From Limosilactobacillus reuteri (GTDB lineage Bacteria > Bacillota > Bacilli > Lactobacillales > Lactobacillaceae), in the NCBI RefSeq assembly GCF_003072625.1, contig NZ_CP027805.1, positions 1-64,000 of the forward strand: a stretch of 64,000 nucleotides of DNA. Direction: 5' to 3'. Shown here in pieces: positions 44,195 to 57,200 of the stretch. Both the position numbers and the translations under genes were made by a program. How positions within the stretch are numbered: position 1 is the first letter of the stretch; each line of letters begins with the position of its first letter. The notes beneath the pieces were generated by a model. The model did no database searches, was not told the origin of the DNA, and saw only the letters and a list, made by a program, of their open reading frames with translations.

Positions 44195-44238
44195 ACTTAG
44201 AAAACAAAATATTATATTTAATTGAGGAGGGATTGCAT

Positions 44239-46476
44239 ATGGCTCAAAACCCAATGAATCCATTTGACAACGACGTGAATGACATCTTTAATCAATTAAT
44301 GGGTGGCATAAATGGTTTCAATTCTGATAATCGGCGTTACCTAATCAATGGTCGTGAAGTAACACCAGAAGAATTTGCTGAATATCGTAGAACTGGTCAA
44401 TTGCCAGGCGGTGCAAATCCTCAACAAGGTGGCCAACCTGGCCCTCAGCCTGACGCTGGTAAGGATAGTATCTTACACAAGTTAGGTCGGAACTTAACTC
44501 AAGAAGCTCGTGAACATGAACTTGACCCTGTTATTGGTCGTAACAAGGAAATCCAAGAAACAGCTGAAATTTTAAGCCGGCGGACAAAGAATAACCCTGT
44601 ATTAGTTGGGGACGCTGGTGTTGGTAAGACTGCTGTTGTTGAAGGATTAGCACAAGCAATTGTTTCCGGTGATGTACCAGCTGCAATCAAGGACAAGGAA
44701 ATTATTAGCATTGATATTTCTGGCCTTGAAGCAGGTACTCAATACCGTGGTAGCTTTGAAGAAAACATGCAGAAGTTGGTTGATGAAGTCAAGAAGGCTG
44801 GAAACATCATCCTCTTCTTCGATGAAATTCACCAAATTATCGGTGCCGGTTCAACCGGCGATTCTAGTGGTTCTAAGGGTATGTCTGACATTATTAAGCC
44901 AGCATTATCCCGTGGTGAACTTACAGTTATCGGTGCAACTACTCAAGATGAATATCGGAACACGATTATGAAGGATGCTGCATTAGCACGGCGGTTCAAT
45001 TCTGTTACTGTTAATGCTCCAAGCAAGGCTGATACAGTTGCCATCCTTAAAGGTATCCGTGACTTGTACGAACGTCACCACAATGTAAAGTTACCAGATG
45101 ACGTTCTCCAAGCTGCTGTTGATTACTCTGTTCAATACATGCCACAACGTGCATTACCTGACAAGGCTATCGACTTAATTGATATGACTGCTGCTCACTT
45201 AGCAGCAAAGCACCCAGCACGGGACGCTAAGGCAATTGAAAAAGATATCGAAGCAGAAGAAAAGAAGCAAAAAGCTGCTGCTAAGAAAGAAGATTACAAG
45301 GCTGCTCAAGATGCCAAGGAAAAGATTGCTGACTTGAAGAAGCAATTGAGCGAAAACTCTGAATCTGAAAAGGTTACTGCTACTCCAGAAGACGTTGCTA
45401 AGGCTGTAGAACAAATGACTGGTATTCCAGTTTCTAAGATTGGTGCTAGTGACGTTGAACGTCTAAAGGACATGGACAAGCGGCTTGAAGGCAAGGTTAT
45501 TGGCCAAGATAAAGCTGTTGAAGCAGTTGCTCGTGCTATTCGTCGTAACCGTGCCGGATTTGACGAAGGTGATTCACCAATTGGTAGCTTCCTCTTTGTT
45601 GGACCTACTGGTGTTGGTAAGACTGAACTTGCTAAGCAATTAGCCCTTGATATGTTTGGCAGCAAGGATGACATTATTCGGTTAGATATGTCTGAATACT
45701 CTGATCGTACAGCCGTATCTAAGATGATCGGTGCTACTGCTGGCTATGTTGGTTATGAAGACAATGGTAATACCTTGACTGAAAAGGTTCGTCGTCACCC
45801 TTATTCAATTATTCTTCTTGATGAAATTGAAAAGGCTAACCCACAAGTTATTACCCTCTTGCTTCAAGTGCTTGATGACGGTCGGTTAACTGATGGACAA
45901 GGTAACACTATTGACTTTAAGAATACTGTTATCATTGCTACATCAAATGCCGGCTACTCCAACGATGCTCCAGTTAAGATGGGCCGGAACGAAGATGAAG
46001 AAGACTTAATTAAGAAGTTGACTACTTACTTCCGTCCTGAATTCTTGAACCGGTTCAACGCTATTGTTGAATTCCACAGCTTGACTAAGGAAGACTTGAA
46101 GCAAATCGTTGACTTAATGCTTGCTGAAGTTAACCGGACATTGGCTAAGAAGGGCATGGATGTTAAGGTTACTGATACTGCAAAGCAATACCTTATTGAT
46201 GAAGGTTACGATGAAGCCATGGGTGCTCGTCCTCTTCGTCGGGTTATCGAACGTGAAATCCGTGATAAGGTAACTGATTACTACCTTGACCACCTCGATG
46301 CAAAGAACCTTGTTGCTGAAATGAAGGATAGTCAACTCGTAATTGTTGATGCTAAGGACGCTGCAAAAGACGATAGCAAAGAATATACTTCACCATCTGA
46401 AAAGAAGGATGAAGAAAAAGACGATAAGAAGGAAGAAGACAAGAAGTCTGGCGAAGATAAAAAAGACGAAAAGTAA
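44239..46476 (+). CDS. clpL: ATP-dependent chaperone ClpL
   Basis: Hsp100-family disaggregase involved in heat and acid tolerance in lactobacilli. 745 residues from ATG 44239 behind GAGGAGGGA. It has the short ClpL N-terminus ([17 protein letters not shown]) in place of the Clp_N repeats, AAA1 with Walker [14 protein letters not shown] near residue 122, a lysine/alanine-rich coiled coil near 330-385, AAA2 with Walker [14 protein letters not shown] near 455, and a charged lysine/glutamate tail. Codon use is strongly biased, as for a highly expressed gene. Confidence 0.94.
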   Translation: MAQNPMNPFDNDVNDIFNQLMGGINGFNSDNRRYLINGREVTPEEFAEYRRTGQLPGGANPQQGGQPGPQPDAGKDSILHKLGRNLTQEAREHELDPVIGRNKEIQETAEILSRRTKNNPVLVGDAGVGKTAVVEGLAQAIVSGDVPAAIKDKEIISIDISGLEAGTQYRGSFEENMQKLVDEVKKAGNIILFFDEIHQIIGAGSTGDSSGSKGMSDIIKPALSRGELTVIGATTQDEYRNTIMKDAALARRFNSVTVNAPSKADTVAILKGIRDLYERHHNVKLPDDVLQAAVDYSVQYMPQRALPDKAIDLIDMTAAHLAAKHPARDAKAIEKDIEAEEKKQKAAAKKEDYKAAQDAKEKIADLKKQLSENSESEKVTATPEDVAKAVEQMTGIPVSKIGASDVERLKDMDKRLEGKVIGQDKAVEAVARAIRRNRAGFDEGDSPIGSFLFVGPTGVGKTELAKQLALDMFGSKDDIIRLDMSEYSDRTAVSKMIGATAGYVGYEDNGNTLTEKVRRHPYSIILLDEIEKANPQVITLLLQVLDDGRLTDGQGNTIDFKNTVIIATSNAGYSNDAPVKMGRNEDEEDLIKKLTTYFRPEFLNRFNAIVEFHSLTKEDLKQIVDLMLAEVNRTLAKKGMDVKVTDTAKQYLIDEGYDEAMGARPLRRVIEREIRDKVTDYYLDHLDAKNLVAEMKDSQLVIVDAKDAAKDDSKEYTSPSEKKDEEKDDKKEEDKKSGEDKKDEK

Positions 46477-46494
46477 TATTCCTTTAATGTAGAG

Positions 46495-46540
46495 AAAGAC
46501 ATAGGATAACTTTGAAATGAGTTAACCTATGTCTTTTTTG
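46495..46540 (+). terminator. Terminator after clpL
   Basis: AAAGACATAGG pairs with CCTATGTCTTT, extended by a TAAC/GTTA inner stem, followed by six T. Confidence 0.9.
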
Positions 46541-46598
46541 CTTTAAATAATAAGCATTATTAATGTTTGAGGTAATTACTATAGGAATTAGAAACTAA

Positions 46599-48091
46599 GG
46601 CTCTTCGTCAAGAAGTACTGATGAGAAAATAAAATAATTTTACTAAGCAGCTTGTGCCTGGACTTTGGCATGAGCTGTTTGTTTATTTCGCCAAGTTATT
46701 GCGATATAGATATTTGGTAATGCAAGAAGAATTCTAATCCGGAAATTAAAGAAATTACGAAAGCCATAAGCAGTTCGTTTAATAACTTTAATTTTATTAT
46801 TAGTTCCTTCAACAGGACCGTTTGTATAGGTGTCATATTTGAAACTATTATAGATTTCTTGTTTATGACTACGAAGGGTACGCTGAACTTTCTGTAGTGC
46901 TTGTGGAAGCTGTGTCCATTTAATTACGAGTAAGTTTTTTAATTCTTTCTTACTACGATGAGCAATCGCCATAATTAAGTCTTGATAGTATTCATAAGCT
47001 TTTTTTAATTCATTATCAAAACTTAGGAGACGGTGAATAACTTCAACATCGGTTAATTGAGCGTAACTAAAGTTACGTCTTGGCCAATAATTATTATATT
47101 TAAGCTCATTAGCAGGTGTTAAGAGTAATTTCCAAAAATGCTTAAGTGCACGCCACTCATGAGTGGCAGCACCAGCGCGATTCATTACTTGAATCCTGAT
47201 TTTATTTAATGCACGATACGCTTGAGCAACGATGTGAAAATGATCAGCGATAATTATAGCGTGAGGGAAGAGTTCATGAATTAAGTGACGATATGGAGTG
47301 TATAAGTCAACTGTTACTGTTTGAACTGCTAGGCGTGCTGAACGGTCATATCGAAGAAAGTAGTTCCGCAAATAACTATTTTTTCGTGACAGGATAATGT
47401 CAAGTGTCCGTTTATTTTCAATGTTCATTAGAATCATACTCATTCCACTGGGCGCAAAGCGACCAGATTTAAAATCATCAAAAGCAATATGGCGAGGCAA
47501 CCAATGATAGTTAGGCTTGAAAAATTGATCAAGGTTTGTAATGACTCGTCTAATTGTCCAGTCAGAGACATTTAGTTCTTTGGCTAAATCACTTTGTGAT
47601 TCATTTTTCGTCAGAAACATCATGGCTCGTTGTTTTATCGCTAAAGAAATATGATCATGATAATTAATATCTCTAACAGCCGCTAATTTAGTAATTACTT
47701 CAGGACAAGAAGAGGAAGCTTTACAGATATATTTTTGCTTTTTAATCGACCAGATTGTTGGTTTAAAGTGAAGCTCTGGTCCCAAGCAATTAACTGTTTT
47801 ATAGCCATTCTTACACATTAGCTGTCCACATCGTGGGCAATGCATAGGATAAGTTTGGATGAGATGGACAATGATTTGATTAGGTTGATCTTCAATTGGA
47901 TTATCAAAGTTCTTTTCATCTAGTTTGAGATAGGGATCTTTAACTCCTAAGATAGTTCTGATAGAATTGTTCATGAAAGATGGTCCTTTCTTAACGAAGA
48001 CGGGGTCCAACCATCTTTCGCTTTTTTATTTTAAATTTTAAACAAATAAAGCACTGATGTTAAATCCATCAGTACTTAAAATTGTAGAGCC
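46599..48091 (-). mobile_element. ISL3-family insertion sequence
   Basis: About 1493 bp with imperfect 25-bp terminal repeats (GGCTCT...AGTACTGATG at both ends in inverse orientation) around an intact ISL3 transposase. No 8-bp target duplication is visible (flanks GAAACTAA and TTTTAAAC). It is inserted between clpL and the acetyltransferase, apparently without breaking a gene. Confidence 0.85.
46643..47974 (-). CDS. ISL3-family transposase
   Basis: A 443-residue DDE transposase. It has an N-terminal zinc-finger-like region CPRCGQLMCKNG (about residues 45-56), an HTH (ESQSDLAKELNVSDWTIRR), and ISL3 motifs FDDFKSGRF, TVTVDLYTPYRHLI and IADHFHIVAQAYRALNKIR, then the C-terminal GPVEGTNNKIKVIKR with the Glu. 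ATG 47974 follows AAAGGA on the minus strand; a TTG 36 bases earlier is less likely. Intact, so the element may be active. Confidence 0.93.
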   Translation of the reverse strand: MNNSIRTILGVKDPYLKLDEKNFDNPIEDQPNQIIVHLIQTYPMHCPRCGQLMCKNGYKTVNCLGPELHFKPTIWSIKKQKYICKASSSCPEVITKLAAVRDINYHDHISLAIKQRAMMFLTKNESQSDLAKELNVSDWTIRRVITNLDQFFKPNYHWLPRHIAFDDFKSGRFAPSGMSMILMNIENKRTLDIILSRKNSYLRNYFLRYDRSARLAVQTVTVDLYTPYRHLIHELFPHAIIIADHFHIVAQAYRALNKIRIQVMNRAGAATHEWRALKHFWKLLLTPANELKYNNYWPRRNFSYAQLTDVEVIHRLLSFDNELKKAYEYYQDLIMAIAHRSKKELKNLLVIKWTQLPQALQKVQRTLRSHKQEIYNSFKYDTYTNGPVEGTNNKIKVIKRTAYGFRNFFNFRIRILLALPNIYIAITWRNKQTAHAKVQAQAA

Positions 48092-48118
48092 TTTTAAACT
48101 GTTATTCCCTTTTGTATC

Positions 48119-48703
48119 CTATAGCTTATCAATCAATGGTTGCATAAAATTATTATTGATTCGGGTAAGCTTATGATGGCTTCCTAAGTTTAGTTCATAG
48201 GCTAATCGCTCGGGATCATTTTGGTCATTAACTTTAATGATTCCTCGTTTCTTAAAGTTAAAATTTTCGGCAATGTGCTGCATCGCTTTGTTACTGCGAT
48301 GAGTATCAACCCGAAAATTCTTAATTCCTTGCATTTGGCCAACTGTTAGCAAGTTAGAAAGAAGCAACTTACTAAGTCCTTGTCCCCGATAATTACTACT
48401 GATTGCGACCCGATGGATGGTAGCGTAAGGCGCATCTGGTTGTTGCCATTGTCCATGTGCAATGTTACGGTAGGTCGATTCTGGGGTAAGCTGAAGAGTA
48501 GCAGTTGCCACTACTTTATTATCATTAATTAACACCCAGTTTGTTTGCATCGCAATATCTTGAACAAAAGTTTCCCGATTTGGATAACCGTTTTGCCATT
48601 GCGGACTGCCATTTTTCTTTAGAAGGTCCTTTGCATCATCAATTATCTTCATGATCGCCGCTAAATCTTGGGTTTGGGCGCGACGTAAATATATTTCTGC
48701 CAT
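48119..48703 (-). CDS. GNAT-family N-acetyltransferase
   Basis: The 194-residue product uses acetyl-CoA to modify an unknown amine. Motif A, with the CoA loop, is VAISSNYRGQGLSKLLL near residue 100, followed by NFRVDTHRSNKAMQHIAENFNFK. ATG 48703 (MAEIYLRRAQ) follows AAGGGAG on the minus strand; the open frame extends 14 codons further without a ribosome site. Confidence 0.85.
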   Translation of the reverse strand: MAEIYLRRAQTQDLAAIMKIIDDAKDLLKKNGSPQWQNGYPNRETFVQDIAMQTNWVLINDNKVVATATLQLTPESTYRNIAHGQWQQPDAPYATIHRVAISSNYRGQGLSKLLLSNLLTVGQMQGIKNFRVDTHRSNKAMQHIAENFNFKKRGIIKVNDQNDPERLAYELNLGSHHKLTRINNNFMQPLIDKL

Positions 48704-48842
48704 TATTTTTCTCCCTTGACTAATAATATTTCTATTGTACGACATTTAGTCCTATTCAGCGGATAAAATAGGCGAGATTATATTTCAGAAAGAAGTAGTT
48801 TGCGTTAGAATGAAAAGCAATGATATGAATGGAGGATAAGCG

Positions 48843-50306
48843 ATGGCATTAACATGGACAATTATTTGGTGGTGCTTGCTACTGGTTATTCTCGTCAATG
48901 AAATTGCAGCCATTTATACCGTTTTCCGTGAAAAGCGAGATATTGCTGCAACTTGGGTATGGCTGTTGGTGTTAATGCTGATTCCTGGTTTTGGTTTTAT
49001 TCTGTATGCTTTCTTTGGGCGGAAATTACCGCATAAACAATTAGCCCGAATAAAATCGCAAACCCAACTAAAATTAAAACAAGCATTAGAAAAGCAGAAG
49101 CAACAATTCATCAATATGCCGAAGCCCCAAGACCAAACTGTCCAGATTTATCGGCGGACTATCATGCTTTTTCAAAGTATCGATGACTCGTTCTTGACGC
49201 GGCACAATACCGTTAATATTTTTACAAATGGTAATGTGCTTTTTAAGAAAATGTTTGATGATATTGCAGCAGCGAAAAAGAGCATCCATATTGAGTTTTA
49301 TACTATTTATAATGATCAAATTGGTAATGAATTACGGACTCTGCTTGAACAAAAGGCTGCTGAGGGAGTAGAAGTGCGAGTTCTCTACGATTCATGGGGA
49401 TCGATGGGGGTTTGGCCAAGTTTCTATGATCATTTACGTGAAGTCGATGGTTATGCGGCTCCGTTCCTGATGTCACGAAGTAATTTTTTTGATTTTCGGA
49501 TAAATTACCGGGGTCACCGGAAAATCGTTGTTATTGATGGTGAGATTGGTTATGTTGGTGGCTTTAATATTGGGGATCAATACCTAGGGCGTGTTCCTAA
49601 ATTTGGTCCATGGCGTGATACCCACCTTCGAATTATCGGCGGTGGCGTTTATGGGCTTCAGCGACGGTTTATCGGCGATTGGAATGCATCAATGAAAAAG
49701 GATAAAGATAAGATTGTTCATTATCATCCTTACTTCCAACCAATTAGAGTTCATGGGGATGTTGCGTTGCAGACTGTTTCTAGTGGTCCTGAAGCGCCAT
49801 TGGAAAAAATTAAAATGGGATATTTACGGTTAATTAATGCAGCGCAGGATCATATTTGGATTCAAACTCCTTACTTGATCCCCGACGATAGTATTTTGGA
49901 TGCGCTAAAAGTGGCCGCTCATTCAGGAATCGATGTACGGATAATGATTCCTTCAATGCCTGACCATGCCTTTGTATATCGGGCAACACAGTATTATGCT
50001 CGTGAGCTTGCTAATCATGGTGTAACAATTTATTACTATCAGAAGGGTTTTCTCCACGCTAAGACAATGATGATTGACGGTCGAATGGCCTCTGTTGGAT
50101 CTGCCAACCTTGACTTTCGGAGTTTTAAATTAAATTTCGAAATTAATGCCTTTATTTATAATCAAACTACAGTAGACGATCTTGAGCAGATTTTTGTTAA
50201 TGATATCCGCGACTGCCGGGTAATTACACCAGCAATGTTTGCTGAGCAACCGCGCTGGTTGAAGTTTAAGCAAACGGTGTCACGTCTGCTGTCCCCAATT
50301 TTATAA
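48843..50306 (+). CDS. cls: Cardiolipin synthase
   Basis: Membrane enzyme that joins two phosphatidylglycerol molecules. The 487-residue product has two N-terminal helices (about residues 4-26 and 36-58), and two phospholipase-D HKD motifs: HRKIVVIDGEIGYVGGFN near 225 and HAKTMMIDGRMASVGSANLD near 405. The catalytic HxKxxxxD residues are intact in both. GGAGG ribosome site before ATG 48843. Single gene with its own terminator. Confidence 0.95.
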   Translation: MALTWTIIWWCLLLVILVNEIAAIYTVFREKRDIAATWVWLLVLMLIPGFGFILYAFFGRKLPHKQLARIKSQTQLKLKQALEKQKQQFINMPKPQDQTVQIYRRTIMLFQSIDDSFLTRHNTVNIFTNGNVLFKKMFDDIAAAKKSIHIEFYTIYNDQIGNELRTLLEQKAAEGVEVRVLYDSWGSMGVWPSFYDHLREVDGYAAPFLMSRSNFFDFRINYRGHRKIVVIDGEIGYVGGFNIGDQYLGRVPKFGPWRDTHLRIIGGGVYGLQRRFIGDWNASMKKDKDKIVHYHPYFQPIRVHGDVALQTVSSGPEAPLEKIKMGYLRLINAAQDHIWIQTPYLIPDDSILDALKVAAHSGIDVRIMIPSMPDHAFVYRATQYYARELANHGVTIYYYQKGFLHAKTMMIDGRMASVGSANLDFRSFKLNFEINAFIYNQTTVDDLEQIFVNDIRDCRVITPAMFAEQPRWLKFKQTVSRLLSPIL

Positions 50307-50310
50307 TGAT

Positions 50311-50350
50311 AAAACGAGTAGGAATGAAATACATGCCTACTCGTTTTTAG
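50311..50350 (+). terminator. Terminator after cls
   Basis: A perfect 12-bp stem AAAACGAGTAGG / CCTACTCGTTTT with a T-run. Confidence 0.92.
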
Positions 50351-50420
50351 CTAAAGAATATATGTTCGTTTTATGATAAAATTAGAGGAGCAATTTAAGC
50401 GATAGAAAGGATTAAAGATT

Positions 50421-53400
50421 ATGGGAACACTGGGATTTGTTTTAGGAACAGCAGCGATGGATCATCAGCAAGTATTGATTGATCAATTAGTTGACCAGGT
50501 AAAGAATACACCTGCTGATGACACCTTTTATTATTTGGTGCCCAACCATATTAAGTTTGAAACTGAAATTAATGTTCTTGCTGGTCTTCGTGATCGCCAA
50601 GGACTTAGTGGGAGTGATCGGTTCGCCTCTTCACGCGTACAGGTACTTTCATTTAGCCGGCTTGCTTGGTACCTTTTACGAGATACTCCAGCTTTTCAAA
50701 AACAACACCTTTCTAAAATTGGGATGGCGATGCTGACTTCTCAAGTTGTTCAAGAACAGGCAAGTGATCTCCGTTTATATGCGAGCGAAGTAAAACAACA
50801 TGGCTTTATTCAAAAGATGACAGCTCAGCTTGAAGAATTAAAAAATGCCAACATAACCGCCGATGACTTAACTGATATTATTTCCCGGGTGAAGTCCGTG
50901 AATGATCCAGCAGCTAATCAGGCGTGGCTCGCTAAAATGCATGATGTTGAAATTATATATCATGCTTATGAAGCCCGGTTGCGTGACCGGTACATTGGTA
51001 ATAGTGAGTTATACCGGCAATTAGTGTCTTACCTTCAAAAATCACCAGAAGTCGCTAAGATGCACTTCTTTATTGACCGTTTTGCTCAGTTTACTGCAAA
51101 TGAACAACAAGTAGTTGATGCATTAATTACTAATGCCGCATCGACAACTATTTCTTTAACCCTTGATCGTGGATACCCAGACCAGAATCATCCAAATCCC
51201 CAGGAACTTCCTCCTAAAAATAACTTGTTCTATTCCTCCGCAATGCAATTTCACCGTTTGTGGAAATTTGGTCAAATGCATCAAAAAGAAGTGAAGGTTT
51301 TGCAAAATGTAGCGTTTGCGACAACTCCTCGCGTTGATGCGGAATTACAACAAGTTGATTCGTATTTTAAGCGTTATGCAAGTGAACCAATTGGCCCCGG
51401 CGAGCGAGAGGAGCTTCCTGATCCCCAAAACATTCAATTTATGACAACCACTAATCGGATGACTGAATTAAATAATGTGGCCACCCAGATTCGCCAATTA
51501 GTTGCTAGTGGTAAATATCGTTATCGTGACTTCCTTATTCTTAGTCGCCACCTTGACGGCTATCAAACAATGATTGAACCGGTTTTTGCTGCGCATAATA
51601 TTCCAGTTTTTAATGACCATGAACGATTGATGGATAACCATCCACTAGTAACACTGCTCACAACACTATTAGAATTACCGCAGCGAGGCTATCGAACAGC
51701 AGACATCATCCAATTGCTGAAGACATGGTTACTTGTTCCACGGACAGGCACTGGTGATCTGATGGGGCTAAGTGATTTCCAAGCAGCAGTTTTTACTACT
51801 GAGAATTGGTGCCTTAAGCAGGCAATTGAGGGAAAAAATGCTTGGACAACTAATGATCCAGAAAAGATTAAGCAATTATGGCAGGCGCCCGGAACGAACC
51901 TGACAGATCCAAAGTATGAACAGTCACGTTTAGAAAAATTAAATGACCAGTTAGCCCTTGTAAAAGATTTTGTTGCAAACCACTTACTGCCAGTTTTCGA
52001 CCAGTTTAAACAAGCACAAACAGGACAAGAACTTGCCACTGCGTTATACCAGTTCTTAGCTGCCATGGGAGTTACAGACCGGTTATATGCTTGGCAGCAA
52101 TACCAAAGTACCCGAGATTTAGACCTCGCACGCCAACCACAACAAGTCTGGACTACCTTTTGCCAAATTCTCCAAGAATATGTGGAAATCTTGGGCCAAC
52201 AAGAACTACGAGATGGAACTAGTGAGGTCCTTGCAGATTTCAGTGAGTTACTCCAGGCAGGGTTTGCGGCTGCCCAGTATTCCCAAATTCCAGCAACGTT
52301 AGATCAAGTAGTAATCTCTGAAACTGGAATTGTCCAAAGTGAAAACCGAAAAGTAGTTTTTATGATTGGATCAACTGATGATGTAATGCCGGAGATGCAA
52401 GAAAGTGATAGTTTGTTAACTGACCAAGATAAGGATGTTTTGAGTGCTTATCTTGATGAAGATTTCCAATACCTTCCTGGAACGGCAATTGATCAACTGA
52501 TTGATGAGCCATTTGTCCACTATACTGGGTTTATGAACGCTAAGGAACGATTGATTTTCTCGGCGCCACAGACTGATAGTGATGACAAAGAACTTAGCAT
52601 GTCGCCATATATGCATGATATGGCTCGCTACTTTGGTCAACCTGTTCGTGAATATCCATTAGCTACTAGCAAGGCGGGGCAAGAGAATGCTATTGATTTT
52701 GTTAGTGCCCCGCTTGCAACAATAAACCGGTTAGTCGAAGTTAGCCGGCAAATTCGTGATGAGCAAGGAGTTGGCATTGATCGTCAACCGGTCATGCCAG
52801 TTGGATGGCAAACAGTTGCTGAAATGTTGGTGAAGTTAGCTAAGCAATGGCAACAATCAGCGGATACTAAGCTTCAAGCAGAAGGAATATCACTAGGTCA
52901 GCGGCTATCGTTAGTTGCTGCTGGCTTTCATTATCAAAATAAGATTGATTCCCTGGGAAATAAATTGGCTCAGGCGCTCTATCTCCGGACGGCTCCAAAT
53001 GATGATCATGGGCGGGTGTTATATGCCTCAATCTCGCAGTTACAAGATTTTTATATTAATCAGTACGAATATTTCCTTAAGTATGGCTTGCGGTTGCAAA
53101 AACGAGATGAGTTAACCTTATCTAATGACCGTATCGGCACCTTCTTCCACAAAGCAATGGAGACTTTTGTTATAACAATTCGAGAAAATAATTTGTCATT
53201 TGCAGACCTTGCCCACAAAGATAATCAGATGCAACGTGACCAGCTAATTGATCATGCATTAGTTACAGCCCAAGAGAATCAGCCAACTTTATTGCGGCTC
53301 ATTAATTCTTCAGCCCAAGCCCAATTCCAATATCAGCAATTAACCGCCATTGTTAAAACAATGTTAATTACATTATGCCGCCAAGCTGAATATACCGGCT

Positions 53401-54203
53401 CACAACCAGTTAAAACCGAAGTTCAGTTTGGACGAATTGGTAACCAGCAGCCGGGTAACCTGGGCTCTCTTGATTATCCGCTTAAAGATAATCATCATAT
53501 TTATCTGCGGGGACGAATTGACCGAATCGATAATCTTAAGCAAGGTAACGATAATTTCTTGACGGTCGTTGATTATAAGTCGAGTAACCATCTTTTTGAT
53601 CTCACTTCGGCTTATTATGGACTCTCTCTCCAACTTTTAACTTACCTTAATGGATTACAGGCAAACTTAACGGAATTAGAAACGAGTAATCCACGACTGG
53701 CAGGGGCATTATATCTTCGTTTGAATAATCCGACAATTAAGGCTGCCGAGTTAAAGAAAAATTCCCTTGAGGATTTAAAATTAAAAGAGCACCAATACAA
53801 GGGACTCCTCCTGAATGATCCACAATTATTGCGGGAGTTAGATAAGAGCTTAGATAAACAAGCATTCTTATACCCACTCAAGGAATATAAGAACGGAAAA
53901 ATCAAAGCTAATAAAGAAGCACTACTCGTTACGCCGCAGCAACTTGATTGGCTGCAAAACATGAATAAGGAACTTGTAATTAATGCGGGTAATCAAATTT
54001 TGAGTGGTGACTTGAAATTAAATCCTTACCGGTTACTAACCGGAAGCAACCGCCGCACAGGACTTGATTATAGTGACTTTTTGGACGTATTTCAGTTTGA
54101 TAATATGCTCGACCAGCAAAACTACCGCGACCTAAATCCTAATTTAGCAAAAGAAGCATTTGATAATGTAGTCCAAGACGAGAATGAGGAGGATAAGAAA
54201 TAA
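50421..54203 (+). CDS. rexB: ATP-dependent nuclease subunit B (RexB/AddB)
   Basis: Partner of AddA in double-strand-break processing. The 1260-residue product has the Lactobacillales RexB form: the N-terminal region [14 protein letters not shown] lacks a Walker A GKT loop, unlike Bacillus AddB. The C-terminal nuclease domain has [10 protein letters not shown] and the catalytic VVDYKSSNH near residue 1055. The start of addA overlaps its stop (TAATG). AGAAAGGA site before ATG 50421. Confidence 0.93.
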   Translation: MGTLGFVLGTAAMDHQQVLIDQLVDQVKNTPADDTFYYLVPNHIKFETEINVLAGLRDRQGLSGSDRFASSRVQVLSFSRLAWYLLRDTPAFQKQHLSKIGMAMLTSQVVQEQASDLRLYASEVKQHGFIQKMTAQLEELKNANITADDLTDIISRVKSVNDPAANQAWLAKMHDVEIIYHAYEARLRDRYIGNSELYRQLVSYLQKSPEVAKMHFFIDRFAQFTANEQQVVDALITNAASTTISLTLDRGYPDQNHPNPQELPPKNNLFYSSAMQFHRLWKFGQMHQKEVKVLQNVAFATTPRVDAELQQVDSYFKRYASEPIGPGEREELPDPQNIQFMTTTNRMTELNNVATQIRQLVASGKYRYRDFLILSRHLDGYQTMIEPVFAAHNIPVFNDHERLMDNHPLVTLLTTLLELPQRGYRTADIIQLLKTWLLVPRTGTGDLMGLSDFQAAVFTTENWCLKQAIEGKNAWTTNDPEKIKQLWQAPGTNLTDPKYEQSRLEKLNDQLALVKDFVANHLLPVFDQFKQAQTGQELATALYQFLAAMGVTDRLYAWQQYQSTRDLDLARQPQQVWTTFCQILQEYVEILGQQELRDGTSEVLADFSELLQAGFAAAQYSQIPATLDQVVISETGIVQSENRKVVFMIGSTDDVMPEMQESDSLLTDQDKDVLSAYLDEDFQYLPGTAIDQLIDEPFVHYTGFMNAKERLIFSAPQTDSDDKELSMSPYMHDMARYFGQPVREYPLATSKAGQENAIDFVSAPLATINRLVEVSRQIRDEQGVGIDRQPVMPVGWQTVAEMLVKLAKQWQQSADTKLQAEGISLGQRLSLVAAGFHYQNKIDSLGNKLAQALYLRTAPNDDHGRVLYASISQLQDFYINQYEYFLKYGLRLQKRDELTLSNDRIGTFFHKAMETFVITIRENNLSFADLAHKDNQMQRDQLIDHALVTAQENQPTLLRLINSSAQAQFQYQQLTAIVKTMLITLCRQAEYTGSQPVKTEVQFGRIGNQQPGNLGSLDYPLKDNHHIYLRGRIDRIDNLKQGNDNFLTVVDYKSSNHLFDLTSAYYGLSLQLLTYLNGLQANLTELETSNPRLAGALYLRLNNPTIKAAELKKNSLEDLKLKEHQYKGLLLNDPQLLRELDKSLDKQAFLYPLKEYKNGKIKANKEALLVTPQQLDWLQNMNKELVINAGNQILSGDLKLNPYRLLTGSNRRTGLDYSDFLDVFQFDNMLDQQNYRDLNPNLAKEAFDNVVQDENEEDKK

Positions 54204-57200
54204 TGGCTGGATTTAAACCAACGCCTGCTCAATCCAAGGCGATTAATGACCGTGGTGAAAATATTCTAGTTTCAGCTTCCGCAGGATCAGGAAAAACAGC
54301 TGTGCTAGTAAATCGGACAATTGAATTAATTAAAGAAGGGCAAAGCATTGATCGAATGCTGCTCGTAACCTTTACTGACGCAGCAGCAAAGAATATGCGG
54401 GACAAAATCAGAGCAGCCTTGCAGAAAATAGTACAAGATCCCGCTAATCCCAAAGATTTACGTGACCGGATGAGTAACCAAATTAACCGGCTTGCCGCTG
54501 CAGATATCAGTACAATTCATGCCTTTTGTTTAAAGTTAATAAAGCGTTACTATTACTTAATTGACCTTGATCCACAATTTCGGCTCTTAACTGATGAAAC
54601 GGAGCGATTGTTACTTCAAGAAGATGTCTGGCATGAAGTTAGCGAAGAACTATATAAAAATGCTGAGGAAAAAGTTTCAGGAAGAGCTTCTTTTAGGGAA
54701 CTAGTTCTTAACTTTTCTAGTGATCGTGATGACCAAGGGCTCGACGACTTGGGTTTACGGTTATATGAAATTGCTAATGCCCAGCCTGATCCCGAAAAGT
54801 GGCTCCAAAAATTACCAGATAATTATGATTTAGGGTCGGGCACAATATTAGAATCTAATTTTTACCAACAACAGCTAAAGCCTCTTATCATTGAAAAACT
54901 TAATCAGTTCATTCAAGATTATCGTGAATTAGCAACGAGAGCTAGCGATAATGGATTAGACCAAGCGGCAGGGGTCATTAAGAGTGATGAAGAGCTGATG
55001 CACCAACTTCTTTCCTCATTAGGTGGTTTTGACGTTAATAATGTTTGTCAAATAATGGCTCAACAAAAGTTTGGTAGTTTTCGGGGACGACCAGCGGCAG
55101 ATGATCCACGGATTGATGTATTTAAGGATATTCAAAAGCAACGTAATCAGCTAAAGAAGCAGTGGGAACAGATGGTCAGTACTTATTTGGGAAAGCAGGA
55201 AGCACAGGACCAAATTGCAAAAGAAGAACTGCTAACTGAACTAACAACTTTTCGTGATCAATTTGCAGACTTGTTAAGCCAAGCAACGGAAAGTCAATTA
55301 GATGCTAAAACTGTTGATTCATTGCAAAAAGACCAGCAGATGATGCAGGGGCTTTTAGACTTATTACAACCGCCTACTTGGAATACTATTCGGGACTTAT
55401 TTGCTAATGCTAAATTTGCGCGAATGGGCGGCAAACCGAAAGACGATGAGCTAGCTGAGGAAGTGTATAAATCACTGGGAAGCGCTCGCACTGGGATAAA
55501 AAAGCAATTTGATCAGTTGATTGATCGCTTCTTTAATTACCGGGAAGACCAATTTCGATTAATTTCAGCACATGCTCAGGAACTTTTACGCGAATTGAGT
55601 GCAGTAACAATTAATTTCCGTCGACGGTATCAACAAACCAAGTTGAATCGACATGTTCTTGAATTTAGTGACTTGGAGCACTACGCGTACGCCATTTTAA
55701 CGCCACCAGATGACCAGCCAAACTGGCAAGCCCTCGTTAAAGATTTGCAAAATCATTATCAAGAAATTATGATCGACGAATATCAGGATACGAACTGTCT
55801 TCAGGAAAGTATTTTGATGAAATTAACATCTCCTGAACGTAAGAACTTATTTATGGTAGGGGACGTTAAGCAATCGATTTACCGCTTCCGTGAAGCTGAT
55901 CCAACATTATTTCTCGGGAAATATCAAAACTATCGTCAAGGCAGCGACGGAGAAGCGATTGTTCTGGGAGAAAATTTCCGGTCGATGACTAATGTAACGA
56001 GCTTTACCAATATTCTTTTCGAACAACTCATGGATAGGGAAGTTGGTGAAATTGATTATGATGAAGATGCCCATTTAAAATATGCGGCAACTTATTACGA
56101 AGAAAATCAAGATAATAAGGTTCAACCAACGGAAGTGTTGTTATATGACGCCAATGCTCTTGATCCAGAAAAGGAAGATATTGAACACGAGGATGATAAG
56201 TTAGCTGGAGAATTTCGGATGATCGGGATGCGAATTAAGCAGATGGTCGAAAATCAGGAGTTAATTTTTCATCCAGAAGATGGGCAGATGCATCCGATTC
56301 AGTATGGTGATATTGTTTTGCTTGAACGGACAAAGGCAATCAATAATTCATTGATGGAAGAGTTTAATAAACTTAATATTCCATTGACAGTTCACGATGT
56401 TGAAAGTTATTTTCAAGCTACTGAAGTGCGAGTAATGATGTCCTTGTTGAAGATAATTGATAATCCACAACAGGATATTCCATTAGCTGCGGTTTTACGG
56501 TCACCGATTGTCGGGTTAACTAACCAAGAATTAGCTTTTATCCGTCTTCAGAATCGATCTGTCGATTACTACGCCGCCTTGCAAACATTCATGAGTAATT
56601 ACCAGCGAAAGGCTCTTCGCCATCAATCGCTTCTTACTTCTGAACAGGTAAATGCCCTTTATGAAAAAGCAGATCACTTCTTAGGTTTGCTTCGTGTCTT
56701 TCGACAAACAGCTCAGCAACAAACCCTTGTTGACTTGATTTGGCAGATCTATGACCAAACAGGTTACCTTGATTATGTCGGAGCAATGCCAGGAGGCCAC
56801 CAACGACAAGCAAACCTCCATGCCCTTTACCAACGTGCTCACTCCTATGAACAAAGCAGTTTTAAGGGCCTTTATCAATTTATTCGCTTTATTGAGAAAA
56901 TGCAGGAACATGATAAAGATTTAGGAGTAGCACCGACACAGTTAACTGCAAATACGGTTAATGTTATGACAATTCATGGAAGCAAAGGTCTTCAATTCCC
57001 CGTGGTCTTTCTAATTGATGCCACGCATGGCTTTAACAAAGGAGCAGCTCGTGAAAATGCAGTTGTCGATGCTGTTGCCGGTGTAGGAATTCGTTACATG
57101 GATGATCAACGGGTCATTTATGATACGCCACAACGACAAGCAGTGATTGAAGAGATCCAGCGCGGCGAACGGGCAGAAGATCTTCGAGTTCTTTATGTTG

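Noticed and set aside
44122-44238. CIRCE/HrcA operator upstream of clpL
   Set aside because: No TTAGCACTC-N9-GAGTGCTAA repeat present.
46591-48099. 8-bp target duplication of the ISL3 element
   Set aside because: Flanks GAAACTAA and TTTTAAAC do not match; ends may be slightly misplaced or the site rearranged.
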